Of a DNA stretch of 64,000 nt, positions 28,590 through 37,427 are shown in pieces. The notes beneath the pieces are model-generated. The model saw nothing but the letters and a program-made list of their open reading frames with translations. It was not told where the DNA came from and made no database searches. Position 1 is the first letter of the stretch, and every line of letters begins with the position of its first letter. The translations under genes and the position numbers were made by a program. Source of the DNA: Flavobacteriales bacterium (lineage in GTDB: Bacteria > Bacteroidota > Bacteroidia > Flavobacteriales_F > PHOS-HE28); assembly GCA_016717225.1 (NCBI GenBank), contig JADKGB010000016.1, forward strand, positions 32,030 to 96,029. The letters are read 5' to 3'.

Positions 28590-29690
28590 CTACTTCAGCG
28601 CCGCGATCGGGCGCAACCACGTCTGCGCCTTTTGCTCGGTCTCGTTCCATTCCGCTCCGGCTTCACTGCCTGCTGTAATACCTGCACCAACGTACAATGT
28701 GGCGCTGTCGGCAAAAACGCGCATGCACCGGATGTTCACGAACAATTCAGTGACCTCATCGGGACTCCAAGGCCCCCAGAATCCAGCGTACAACTCGCGA
28801 TCATGCTTTTCGTGCTTTGCAATGAACGCTCGGGCTTTGGCCTTGGGCGTACCGCAAACAGCAGGTGTCGGATGCAAGGCAAGTACCACCTCCCCCAAAG
28901 TACGAGTACCCAGGTCCGCATGGATGGTCGTGCGCAAATGAGCAACATGGCCCGCACGTATCACCTCCGGACCGTGAACGGCAACCTCGCCCAACTCCAT
29001 TTCCAAGAAGGAATGGAGCACACTTTCAGCAACCAGAACTTGTTCGTTCCGCTCCTTTTCGCCCCAATCATGTGGGGTTTCCGGTGCGCTCGCAACGGGC
29101 ATGGTACCGGCCAGCGCATCCACCCGGACCCGATCTTCTTCTTCGTAGACGAGCCGTTCCGGTGAAGCACCGATCCATGTTCCGTGCAGCGGAGTATTCA
29201 CCATGGCGACGAAGGCTTCTGGATGGTCGTGCATTGCACTGACGAACAAGTCCCGAAGCGAAGCTCTATCGAGTTTTGTGGATAGCGTGCGGGAAAGGAC
29301 GACCTTCTGCAGATCCCCGGCCGCCAGAACGGCTTTGGCTTCGGCGATGGACTGTTTGAAAACCACGGGGTCGGTGGCTTGGGCCGGTCGATCGCTCGAC
29401 AAAGCGGAACCTATGCAATCCTCCAAGACGGAGATATCAGGTCCGAGCCCACCGAACTGAAGTTCAACGTCAGACCGAATGAAGGGAATGCGATCATCCG
29501 TCATATTGAACGGGGCGATCACGAAAGCCTCGTTCAATTCCAGGAGCAAGGCGCCATCAATGTGTTCGATGTCCGGTGTCCTTTGCGCCCATATCTCAGC
29601 CGGTTGGCCGGGCCTGCGGAACGCCGCGAAGGTGAGCCCCTTGTTCAAGCAAACACTCAATGCTTCACGGAGTGATGGATCAACGCTCAT
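28590..29690 (-). CDS. menF: Isochorismate synthase
   Basis: This chorismate-utilising enzyme converts chorismate to isochorismate for menaquinone. The C-terminal catalytic fold shows KVVLSRTLSTKL, the conserved TWIGASPERLV, DALAGTMPVA, LHPTPAVCGTPKAKA, and a closing ELYAGFWGPWSP ... NIRCMRVFADSATLYVGAGITAGS. The 366 residues are typical of the shorter Bacteroidota form. Its ATG overlaps the menI-like stop by 4 bases. Confidence 0.93.
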   Translation of the reverse strand: MSVDPSLREALSVCLNKGLTFAAFRRPGQPAEIWAQRTPDIEHIDGALLLELNEAFVIAPFNMTDDRIPFIRSDVELQFGGLGPDISVLEDCIGSALSSDRPAQATDPVVFKQSIAEAKAVLAAGDLQKVVLSRTLSTKLDRASLRDLFVSAMHDHPEAFVAMVNTPLHGTWIGASPERLVYEEEDRVRVDALAGTMPVASAPETPHDWGEKERNEQVLVAESVLHSFLEMELGEVAVHGPEVIRAGHVAHLRTTIHADLGTRTLGEVVLALHPTPAVCGTPKAKARAFIAKHEKHDRELYAGFWGPWSPDEVTELFVNIRCMRVFADSATLYVGAGITAGSEAGAEWNETEQKAQTWLRPIAALK

Positions 29691-30106
29691 GGTTTTCTAT
29701 CAATGATCAAATTCGTAAGGCGGCACACAGCCACCAATTCGTTCTTATCGTTGGTCACTTGGATATCCCACACATGAGTGGCCCGCCCCTTATGAAGGAG
29801 CCTACCCGTGGCTTTGACCATTCCCGATCGTACACTTTTGATGTGGTTCGCATTCACCTCGATCCCCACGACCGCTTGCTTTTCGGCGTCGACCAGCAAA
29901 TAACTGCACGTACTGCCAAGCGATTCGGCCAAGGCTACCGTGGCCCCTCCGTGAAGCGAACCCATGGGCTGATGCGTCCTGGCTTCTACAGCCATGGTGG
30001 CTGCAACCGTACCTGGTGCACTCTGAACCAGTTCAATTCCCAAGGTCTCCATCAACGTCCCTTTGAAAAAGGTGTTGCCGATAGCGATCTGTTCCGTGGT
30101 CAACAT
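29687..30106 (-). CDS. menI: Hotdog-fold thioesterase, probable DHNA-CoA hydrolase
   Basis: The 139 residues are of PaaI/YdiI type with the catalytic-loop motif HQPMGSLHGGATVALAESLGS. In this operon it most likely releases 1,4-dihydroxy-2-naphthoate from its CoA ester, the step between MenB and MenA. The assignment to that substrate rests on context: it is the first gene of menI-F-D-B-A-C-E. It is divergent from a response-regulator gene 68 bases away, so the operon promoter should lie in that gap. Confidence 0.82.
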   Translation of the reverse strand: MLTTEQIAIGNTFFKGTLMETLGIELVQSAPGTVAATMAVEARTHQPMGSLHGGATVALAESLGSTCSYLLVDAEKQAVVGIEVNANHIKSVRSGMVKATGRLLHKGRATHVWDIQVTNDKNELVAVCRLTNLIIDRKP

Positions 30107-30174
30107 GTTCGGGCGAAAGTACCCCTGTTCTCCTCACCCGGAAGACCGGGGTGTGCCATCTTCGCCGTCCACAA

Positions 30175-30873
30175 ATGACCGCATACAAAAAACGCCTGCT
30201 TTTGGTCGAGGACGAAGAGACGCTTCGGTCGACCCTTCGCCTGAATTTCGAACTTGAAGGTTATAGTGTTACCACCGCTGTTCGGGGAAGTGAGGCCTTG
30301 GAGCGCATCCGTGGGGCGCGATTCGATGTGATCGTGCTCGATGTGATGCTGCCGGATGTGGACGGCTTTACGATCTGCGAAACAATAAGACTTGAGGGCA
30401 ACACTACGCCCGTGCTCTTTCTCACGGCTCGCACCCTGCCCCAGGAACGCATTCGAGGTCTTCGTTCTGGCGACGACTACCTCGGTAAGCCCTTCGATCT
30501 GGAGGAATTGCTCCTTCGGGTGGGCAAATTGATGACCCGGGGTCTCGAAGCCAGCTCCGGCATTGGGCCTACGCAGCGGTCTTTCGGGACCAATCAGGTG
30601 GATTTTGAGTCCTACGACGTAGTTGGACAGCGTGGCGTGGTGAAGCGATTGACCCAGCGCGAGATCCTATTGCTTAAACTCCTGATGGACAGGGAAAATG
30701 AGGTCGTCAGCCGAGAGGAGATCCTTCAAAAGGTTTGGGGCTATGATGTCTTCCCGACCACACGAACCATTGATAATTTCATCGTGGCCTTCCGCAAGTA
30801 CTTCGAACCGGACCCTAAGCTGCCGCGGCACTTCCACTCCATTCGTGGGGTGGGGTACAAGTTCACGTCCTGA
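30175..30873 (+). CDS. OmpR/PhoB-type response regulator, orphan
   Basis: A receiver domain (phospho-acceptor Asp56 in VIVLDVMLPDVDGF, LTAR switch Thr, KPFD lysine) is followed by a winged-helix DNA-binding domain (LTQREILLLKLLMDRENEVVSREEIL ... RTIDNFIVAFRKYFEPD, RGVGYKF). I use ATG 30175, giving TAYKKRLLLVEDEE; the extra 8 residues from 30151 are not family-like. No histidine kinase is adjacent. Control of the divergent men operon is possible but unproven. Confidence 0.88.
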   Translation: MTAYKKRLLLVEDEETLRSTLRLNFELEGYSVTTAVRGSEALERIRGARFDVIVLDVMLPDVDGFTICETIRLEGNTTPVLFLTARTLPQERIRGLRSGDDYLGKPFDLEELLLRVGKLMTRGLEASSGIGPTQRSFGTNQVDFESYDVVGQRGVVKRLTQREILLLKLLMDRENEVVSREEILQKVWGYDVFPTTRTIDNFIVAFRKYFEPDPKLPRHFHSIRGVGYKFTS

Positions 30874-31093
30874 TATATTTTCAACACAGCGGCAACCCTT
30901 CCAAGGTGCCTGCGTCTTGGGGTTGTCTACGGTCTTCCTTTCGACCATGACACTGGTTCCATTCAAATCCTTGCAGGTTTCCGCACAGGGGCTTCTTCGG
31001 AGGCCCCTGTTCGGTTTGTATAGTGGCCGTTCTAATGCATTGGACCAGCCCTTGAGCCTTTTCGTTGACCGCCAAGAACCCCTTGTCGGAAGT

Positions 31094-31125
31094 TTTGCGT
31101 TCTACAAGCATCCGTCTTACATTGG
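31094..31125 (+). promoter_or_regulatory. Candidate Bacteroidota-type promoter (TTTG-N20-TACATTGG)
   Basis: TTTG at 31094-31097 and TACATTGG at 31118-31125 match the -33 and -7 boxes of the Bacteroidota sigma-ABfr consensus (TTTG, then TAnnTTTG) with one mismatch and a 20-base spacer, 37 bases ahead of the T9SS protein start. Confidence 0.4.
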
Positions 31126-31162
31126 CTGCGTCTAAGTCACATAACGAACCATTCCGAAGCAC

Positions 31163-31933
31163 ATGGCACTTTCATTTACCCGCACGGTCGCCGCATCGGC
31201 ACTTTCGATCTTCGCCGTTTCCACCTTCGCCCAAGGCAATGTGGATATCGGTCTCTTTCACAACGAGGGAATGCTCGAAGTGAAAGTTCGCCCAACAGCG
31301 GAATTTGATGGTGTTTTCAGCAGTGCTGTTTTCACCCTTCGCTGGGATCGCAACACGGACGTAAGCTTGGGTGATGCGGTCGTTCCTGAAGGCACGCCGA
31401 TCAACTCCCGCAAGAGCGGCCAACTGCGTGAGGAAGGTGTGTTCAAGTACCTTGTTTTCGCAGGTTTCGGCTTTGATGCTCTGGCTTCCACTGGCGCAAG
31501 CTGGGAAGCTGGCCATGAATACACCATTCTGCAGATCCCGGTTACTGGTTCCGGTGCGGTTGAACTGGTGAATGATGAATGGACCGGTATCCTCACGAAC
31601 AATGCTGATTACTTTGTTTCACTTGGCGGTCATGACAAGACGGGTGTGATCTACAAGAGCCTGGCGACCACGACGGACCTGGAAGGCACCGTTACCATCA
31701 AGCCGAATCCGAACGAAGGTCTCTTCCAATTCTCCTTCATCAGTGATGAGGCGATCGATATTCGTGTTGAAGTGTTGAACACATTGGGCCAGACCACCTT
31801 CTCGGAAAACCTGAAAAATTTCGTGGGCAGCTACGTGAAGGAAATGGACCTTACCTCCATGAGCGAGGGCATCTACTACCTGAAGCTTACCCGTGGCGAC
31901 AAGACGAGCGTTCACAAGATCGCCTACCGCTGA
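31163..31933 (+). CDS. Secreted protein with T9SS type A sorting domain
   Basis: The signal peptide (ALSIFAVSTFAQG) and a C-terminal sorting domain from VTIKPNPNEGLFQFSF through VEVLNTLGQTTFSE to GIYYLKLTRGDKTSVHKIAYR mark it as T9SS cargo. The mature part before this, about 150 residues (VDIGLFHNEGMLEVKVRPTAEFDG...), is a beta-rich domain resembling cohesin-like or 'extracellular' modules of this group, without catalytic residues that I can name. It is a single gene with its own promoter candidate and terminator, so probably well expressed. Confidence 0.82.
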   Translation: MALSFTRTVAASALSIFAVSTFAQGNVDIGLFHNEGMLEVKVRPTAEFDGVFSSAVFTLRWDRNTDVSLGDAVVPEGTPINSRKSGQLREEGVFKYLVFAGFGFDALASTGASWEAGHEYTILQIPVTGSGAVELVNDEWTGILTNNADYFVSLGGHDKTGVIYKSLATTTDLEGTVTIKPNPNEGLFQFSFISDEAIDIRVEVLNTLGQTTFSENLKNFVGSYVKEMDLTSMSEGIYYLKLTRGDKTSVHKIAYR

Positions 31934-31954
31934 TCAACTTCTTTTGAAGTGTTG

Positions 31955-31980
31955 AAAGGGATCCGAAGGGTCCCTTTCTT
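31955..31980 (+). terminator. Bidirectional hairpin terminator between convergent genes
   Basis: A 10-bp stem (AAAGGGATCC pairing with GGGTCCCTTT, one G-U) closes a GAA loop, followed by TTCTTCTTTT. It lies 20 bases after the T9SS gene and just before the end of the convergent AddB-like gene. Confidence 0.8.
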
Positions 31981-31989
31981 CTTTTCCGG

Positions 31990-34731
31990 TCAGTTGTCGG
32001 TAGCGCAGAAAACGCAATAGCGACTTTTCGGATCATGCGAGAACGAACGAGAGGTGTCGAGCATCTCCGAGACCGCCAGTTCGATCATTCCGGTTATCGC
32101 AGGCAGAACAGAGCGCGGAATGATATCCTCTCCATCAATACTCAAGTAAAAACCTTCACTGGCAGTCGCTTTTTGCATGGGCAACAGACCTGTGCGCAAC
32201 GTTTCAACCTGCGGATATTCCTTGAACCAAAGCCAGGCGTACATCAGCAGCTGCGCAGCGAACCCCTTGTCGCCTCGAACCGCATCCAGGGAGATCTCCT
32301 TGATGCGCAACGTCTTCTCATCCACCCGACCGGTCTTGAGATCCAAAATGTGGATCAGGCCATCCCGAGTATCAATGCGATCAAGGCGCCCTTTCACGTT
32401 CACCGGAAAGCCGAACCCAGCCTGAAGGGGGTCCAACGGCCGGATCAGTTCTCGCTCAAGATCCTGGGGCACGATACGCACACCTTGTTCGACGACTTTC
32501 GCTTCCGCTCGCAAAAAGGCTTGCGCCGCTCGGGCTGCCATACCTGCTTGAAGAAGTGGTTGCCCTGATCGCAACAGCGCATCCGGGACATGCTTCAACA
32601 AACGTTCATGCAGGGCATCAGGTACATCAATGCTCGCAGCGTTCAGTTGCTCGGCATTGAGCGGATGGTTCAACCACGGGCGATAGATGTCTTCGATAAT
32701 TCCGTGAACGGCATCACCCAATGCGTTGCTCGCAATTCGCGCACCGGGCTCTTCCGGTTCACGAAGACCTTGCACATAACGGAACCAGAAGTCGAGTGGG
32801 CACTTCAACCAAGCACGCAACATCGTTGGAGAAAGACCCTTCGCAAGTCGTTCACGGATCGCGGCTTGTGAGGCTTCCGAATGGGGCACATGCACTCGAC
32901 TGGCGATCCGCATGGGAACAGGGACACGTGCATCGACAACCTGCAAACGCTCAGGTGCATCATGGAAAAGTTCATGCGCCAGCTGAGCGATGTAGCGGCT
33001 CGGCCCGCTCGCTGTACCATCATCGGCATACACGAGAACGGCTTCCTTGGCGCGTTGCAACATGCGCAGGAAATTGTACGCTTGCACTGCGTCGGTACTG
33101 TCGCGCAAAGGCAATCCGTATGCCCGCCGCAATTCGAACGGGATGTACGAGCGATCAGCGGATGAAGAAGGTAATTTGCCTTCCTGAGCGCCCAACACGA
33201 TCACCCGGTAATGATCGAGCGCACGTGCTTCCAACAAGCCCATTACCTGCAGTCCACTGAGCGGCTCGCCGAACAACCCTACACGCGCAGCACGCATCAA
33301 TCGCGACAGAACCGTGTGCCACGCCTGTGGGTTGTCCGAATGTCCATATTTCTCCAACAGCACATGCACGCGGCGCAGAACGATCGAGGCTTGATAGATC
33401 TGTTCCGTAGCGAAGGCATCCCCAGCCATGGTGCGTTGCGCCCATGCAAGCAAGCTCACAACTTGCGTGCGCCGATCGGTGACTTGATCATCAAAGACCA
33501 CGAATGCATGATCACGCACAGCGTCATCCATGCCAAGCACAGCTTCACGCAGCTTATCAGCCGGAACGAACATCATTCGCGCATTGCGAAGTCGAGCAGT
33601 CAGTGCATCGATCGGAGCGAGAGTACCTGCATGCCGCAAGTAGGGATGGCGCAGAAGCTGCTCCAGATCCGTGAAAAGCCATGATCCATCAGAGCGCCTC
33701 GAAGCACTGGCCCGGAAGTACGCATCGACCAGTGAACCCACCGGCAATTGGGCTACGGATAACCCCATCGTGATATTCAATGGACCAGCATCGGCAGGCA
33801 ACGCTTCCAGCAACGCGGGCAAAAGGCTTTCATCCGCCAGGATCACCGCTGTTCTCGCGCGCTCCTCCGGTGCAAGGCGGAGCAACAGGTCAGCCGCACA
33901 CCAAACCTGGGCAATGGAATTCGGAGCCTGCATCACGGTCAAGTTCAAGTTGCCGCTTGACAATTCTTCGGATAGCGGAACAGCCCCTGGCCCATATCGA
34001 TCGATCGCTGCTCGGAGTTGTTGCCCGCTCTCTTGATCCTTGTTTTTGACATAGTACCGGTCAGCATCCCATGCGAAACGTGCCACACCGGCGTTCAAAG
34101 CCCTATCGATCACTCGTTCCTCCGCCAAGTTGAACGCGTTGAGGCCAGCGAACCAGATCCGCTTCCACGGGAACGGCGTGTTGTTCTGTTGTGCGGCCGT
34201 TCGTTCCACCAAGCCCATGGTACCGCACTTGGCAGCGAGCAGTCGTTCGTTCAGCGCCCCGTGCAACTTTCCCGCGAGGGTCCAGTAATTCACCATGCGC
34301 TGTTGCCCTTGGCTGAGCGGCACGGTGTTAAAGCTCCATTCCAATTCCTCCCAGGAGCGCAGGTCGCGATAGAATCCCTGCAGATCCACCAAATGGGCAT
34401 CTGCCTCGCTGATATCGGCCAAGGTTACCGGCGCCCAAGCCATGAAGTCGTCGAATGTTCGACCATCTGGTCCTGCGATACTGCGATAGGCTTCAAACCC
34501 CTCGAAAAGGAGCTCCTCCGTTGAAAGTGTGCGCGATCCGCTGAGCCGCTCCATGAAGGATGCCAGTGTGAAGATCTCTGGACTCCACAAGGCGGCACCC
34601 GCCTTTTGCGCCAACGCCTGCCGCAGGTAAAGACCCGCCCGTTGGCTCGGCAGCACCACGGCTATTTCGCCAAGATCAGTGCCCTGTTCGGCCAATATGG
34701 CCTCGGCGAGTTGTTCTATGAAAGCTGCCAT
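31990..34731 (-). CDS. AddB-like PD-(D/E)XK nuclease
   Basis: The 913-residue protein is the likely partner of the AddA-like helicase at 18.6 kb. The N-terminus has the helicase-like LPSQRAGLYLRQAL of AddB, without a working Walker A site. The C-terminus has the nuclease core GRLDRIDTRDGLIHILDLKTG and a CxxC pair in the last ten residues (RYCVFCATDN), with another Cys in WLKCPLDFWFRYVQGL. These look like remnants of the AddB iron-sulfur staple, but I see only three cysteines in the expected places. It would process double-strand breaks. Confidence 0.85.
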   Translation of the reverse strand: MAAFIEQLAEAILAEQGTDLGEIAVVLPSQRAGLYLRQALAQKAGAALWSPEIFTLASFMERLSGSRTLSTEELLFEGFEAYRSIAGPDGRTFDDFMAWAPVTLADISEADAHLVDLQGFYRDLRSWEELEWSFNTVPLSQGQQRMVNYWTLAGKLHGALNERLLAAKCGTMGLVERTAAQQNNTPFPWKRIWFAGLNAFNLAEERVIDRALNAGVARFAWDADRYYVKNKDQESGQQLRAAIDRYGPGAVPLSEELSSGNLNLTVMQAPNSIAQVWCAADLLLRLAPEERARTAVILADESLLPALLEALPADAGPLNITMGLSVAQLPVGSLVDAYFRASASRRSDGSWLFTDLEQLLRHPYLRHAGTLAPIDALTARLRNARMMFVPADKLREAVLGMDDAVRDHAFVVFDDQVTDRRTQVVSLLAWAQRTMAGDAFATEQIYQASIVLRRVHVLLEKYGHSDNPQAWHTVLSRLMRAARVGLFGEPLSGLQVMGLLEARALDHYRVIVLGAQEGKLPSSSADRSYIPFELRRAYGLPLRDSTDAVQAYNFLRMLQRAKEAVLVYADDGTASGPSRYIAQLAHELFHDAPERLQVVDARVPVPMRIASRVHVPHSEASQAAIRERLAKGLSPTMLRAWLKCPLDFWFRYVQGLREPEEPGARIASNALGDAVHGIIEDIYRPWLNHPLNAEQLNAASIDVPDALHERLLKHVPDALLRSGQPLLQAGMAARAAQAFLRAEAKVVEQGVRIVPQDLERELIRPLDPLQAGFGFPVNVKGRLDRIDTRDGLIHILDLKTGRVDEKTLRIKEISLDAVRGDKGFAAQLLMYAWLWFKEYPQVETLRTGLLPMQKATASEGFYLSIDGEDIIPRSVLPAITGMIELAVSEMLDTSRSFSHDPKSRYCVFCATDN

Positions 34732-34801
34732 CGATCTTCGCCGAATGTATCCCTCGCCCGTCGATCGTATTCGACATGATGTGCCCGGAACAGAAAATTC
34801 G

Positions 34802-35053
34802 ATGAGGCCAGAACGATTTCCGGTTTACCGCAAACTCGCGAACGCACACAGTGTGTTCCGCATCGAATCGGAGACCGCATTCTCTGAGGTACAACGCATA
34901 GGTGGGCGATTCGCGGTATTCCACATTAAAGCCCACACCTATCCGGAGCGATTACGGATCATGGATATGCTTGAGGCGGCTGACGGAAGCGTTCTGCCGA
35001 TGGATCAAGCCGAGTTCGATGTTTGGCTTGCCAAGGCCCAACGCCCGGTGTGA
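34802..35053 (+). CDS. Small protein of unknown function
   Basis: I do not recognise this 83-residue product. From ATG 34802 it reads MRPERFPVYRKLANAHSVFR and continues with an alternating charged pattern, ending KAQRPV; there is no signal peptide or membrane helix. It lies 70 bases from the divergent AddB-like start and 67 before a T9SS gene. The reading frame extends upstream to 34679 but that part overlaps the AddB-like gene. It looks real because the codon pattern matches its neighbours. Confidence 0.6.
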   Translation: MRPERFPVYRKLANAHSVFRIESETAFSEVQRIGGRFAVFHIKAHTYPERLRIMDMLEAADGSVLPMDQAEFDVWLAKAQRPV

Positions 35054-35120
35054 TCCTTCATTTACCAGGCTGTCCGTTGGTGCGAGGCAACCGAACCCAC
35101 TACCTTCGGGTCATTCATCC

Positions 35121-37256
35121 ATGCGGACCGCTGTCGCTCTTGTCGCTTGTATGTGGTTTGGCTTTGCTGCCAATGCCACACACTTGATCGGTGGGGAGCT
35201 CTTCTACACTTCCCTGGGCAATGATGAATACGAGGTGACCTTGAAGATGTATCGTGATTGCGATCCTGCGAACAATGTCAACGGTACCGGGTTCGATGCC
35301 GATGTGCAAATAGCGGCCTACGATGAAAGTGGGCAATTCGTGACCTCGCAATTCTTCACGTTGTCCTCCTCCACTTTCATTCCGATCGTGTTGAACAACC
35401 CGTGCCAAACACCCCCGGAAGGCACCTGTGTGGAGGAAGGCTCCTATACCGGCACTTTCTTTCTCCCGGCCGGAGCTGGCGCATATACGTTGAGCTACCA
35501 GCGATGCTGCAGACCGCCGATGGTTACGAACTTGGACAATTCTCCCTTGCAAGGCCTTACGTGCACCGTTGAAATTCCCGATGCTTCTGTCACCGGGGAG
35601 AACAGCAGTCCTCGCTTCAGCGCTTTTCCACCGATCTCGCTCTGCATAGGACAACCATTGGCGTTCAGCTCGGGTGCTACGGACCCTGAAGGGGACCAGC
35701 TCGAATACGATTTTTTCGCACCGTACGTGGGCGGTGATGATCTCGGAAATATCATTCCCAATCCTCCAGCACCGCCGCCCTTTACCAGTGTCGTTTGGGC
35801 CACAGGGTATTCGGTGAACAACATGATCGATGCTGCTCCTCCTCTGGAGATCGATCCGTTGACCGGCTTTGTGACACTTACACCAACGCTTCAAGGCTTC
35901 TTTACCGTCGGTGTGCGTGTGAAGGAATTCAGGAACGGCGTTCAGCTGAGCGAGGTGGTTCGCGACTTCCGTTTCGATGTGGTGCCTTGTGTGCAAACCG
36001 TATTGTCCTCGATCGCTGACCAAGGTGCCAGTACGCTTTGTTCAGGGCTCACGATCCAGTTCGAGAACAACAGCCAGAACAGCACATCCTATCACTGGGA
36101 TTTTGGTGTGCCAGGCACCAATACAGATACAAGCGCGGAGGCTGAACCCTCTTTCACCTTCCCGGAGGCCGGCACGTACAATGTGACACTCATTGCCAAC
36201 CCGGGGTGGATCTGCGCGGATACGAACGTGAGCAGCTTTTCGCTCTCACCACCGGTGACCGTTTCCTTCGTTTCGCCACCGATCACTTGTTTCGATGAGC
36301 AACCGATCACCTTGTCGGCTGTGGGTTCGTTCACGAACGCCGCTTCGGTGGTTTGGGATCTCGGCACGGGTTCCGCCGCCGATGTGGATCAGCATGTAAC
36401 GCACCCCTCGTTCCCGACCAATGGAACCCACTCCGTGCACGTTACCGCAACAGAGAACGGTTGCACGGACGACTTCACCGGTGACGTCATCATTTACCCG
36501 CGACCTGTTCCCCTGTTCAGCGCCGATACGGCCGGGTGCATCCCGCTGCTGACCCAATTCACCAATTCGAGTTCGGCTTGGACAGCCATGAGCAATTCGT
36601 GGGATTTTGGTGACGGTGGATCCAGTACTGATGTGCAACCAATACACACGTATACGACCGAAGGGTTCCATACCGTATCGCTGACAATTAGTACCGATTC
36701 GGGCTGCATCGCTTCGGAAACACTGGTGCTGCAGAACTTGGTGCAGGTTTGGCCCCAACCGATCGCCAGCTTCGTTGTGAACCCACCCGTTGCGGATCTG
36801 CTTCATCCGATCGTGCACGTTCAAGACATTTCGAGCAGTGCCTACCACTGGGACTTCACAGTGGAAGGCCAGCACTATGACACAACTTCGTTCGATCACA
36901 ATTTCAACGATGCGGGCTGGTATACGATCACATTGGTTGCCGTAAGCGGACTTGGATGCATGGATTCAACTTCGCGACCCGTATTCGTCGGTGATCATTT
37001 CTTCTTCGCACCTACTGCTTTCACGCCCGATGGTGATGGGCTCAACGAAGTGTGGCTTCCCCGTGTAAAAGGAGCGCGCAAGTACCAACTGGATGTGTTC
37101 GATCGCTGGGGACAAAGCGTCTTCAGCACCACCGATCCAGATCAAGGATGGGATGCGAAAGACTATCCGATCGGCCTGTATTCCTACAAGGCGTGGATCA
37201 GTGAATGGGGCCCGTTGGAGAAGGAGTACAACGGGTCGATCATGCTGGTGCGCTAG
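35121..37256 (+). CDS. PKD-containing surface protein with gliding-motility-type (T9SS type B) C-terminus
   Basis: The 711-residue protein has a signal peptide (CMWFGFAANA), an N-terminal module with THLIGGELFYTSLGNDEYEVTL and paired cysteines (YRCC-like QRCCRPPM), then PKD-like repeats (YHWDFGVPG, VVWDLGTG, NSWDFGDGG, YHWDFTVEG) and the closing FFFAPTAFTPDGDGLNEVWLP ... LDVFDRWGQSVFST ... GSIMLVR. The THLIGGEL opening is common in such proteins of Bacteroidota. Secretion by T9SS and a surface location follow; the ligand is unknown. ATG 35121 is chosen because it begins the signal peptide. Confidence 0.88.
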   Translation: MRTAVALVACMWFGFAANATHLIGGELFYTSLGNDEYEVTLKMYRDCDPANNVNGTGFDADVQIAAYDESGQFVTSQFFTLSSSTFIPIVLNNPCQTPPEGTCVEEGSYTGTFFLPAGAGAYTLSYQRCCRPPMVTNLDNSPLQGLTCTVEIPDASVTGENSSPRFSAFPPISLCIGQPLAFSSGATDPEGDQLEYDFFAPYVGGDDLGNIIPNPPAPPPFTSVVWATGYSVNNMIDAAPPLEIDPLTGFVTLTPTLQGFFTVGVRVKEFRNGVQLSEVVRDFRFDVVPCVQTVLSSIADQGASTLCSGLTIQFENNSQNSTSYHWDFGVPGTNTDTSAEAEPSFTFPEAGTYNVTLIANPGWICADTNVSSFSLSPPVTVSFVSPPITCFDEQPITLSAVGSFTNAASVVWDLGTGSAADVDQHVTHPSFPTNGTHSVHVTATENGCTDDFTGDVIIYPRPVPLFSADTAGCIPLLTQFTNSSSAWTAMSNSWDFGDGGSSTDVQPIHTYTTEGFHTVSLTISTDSGCIASETLVLQNLVQVWPQPIASFVVNPPVADLLHPIVHVQDISSSAYHWDFTVEGQHYDTTSFDHNFNDAGWYTITLVAVSGLGCMDSTSRPVFVGDHFFFAPTAFTPDGDGLNEVWLPRVKGARKYQLDVFDRWGQSVFSTTDPDQGWDAKDYPIGLYSYKAWISEWGPLEKEYNGSIMLVR

Positions 37257-37427
37257 CATCAGCAATTGTTTTGTTTTGCTGGAGTAAGACCAGGTTCCCC
37301 TAAGGGGATCAGGGATTGACCGATGGAAACAATGTGCGTGTTCGCGACATGAACAAGCACGGTTTTCATCCTTGCTAAAAGATACGGATGATCAAGATCG
37401 CTGACGGAAATTCCAACAGTATGTGAT

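Noticed and set aside
37257..37427. A possible small RNA gene or tRNA in the gap, because of short stems (for example TCCCCTAAGGGGA)
   Set aside because: No cloverleaf, anticodon arm or T-loop can be drawn; the stem is short and isolated.
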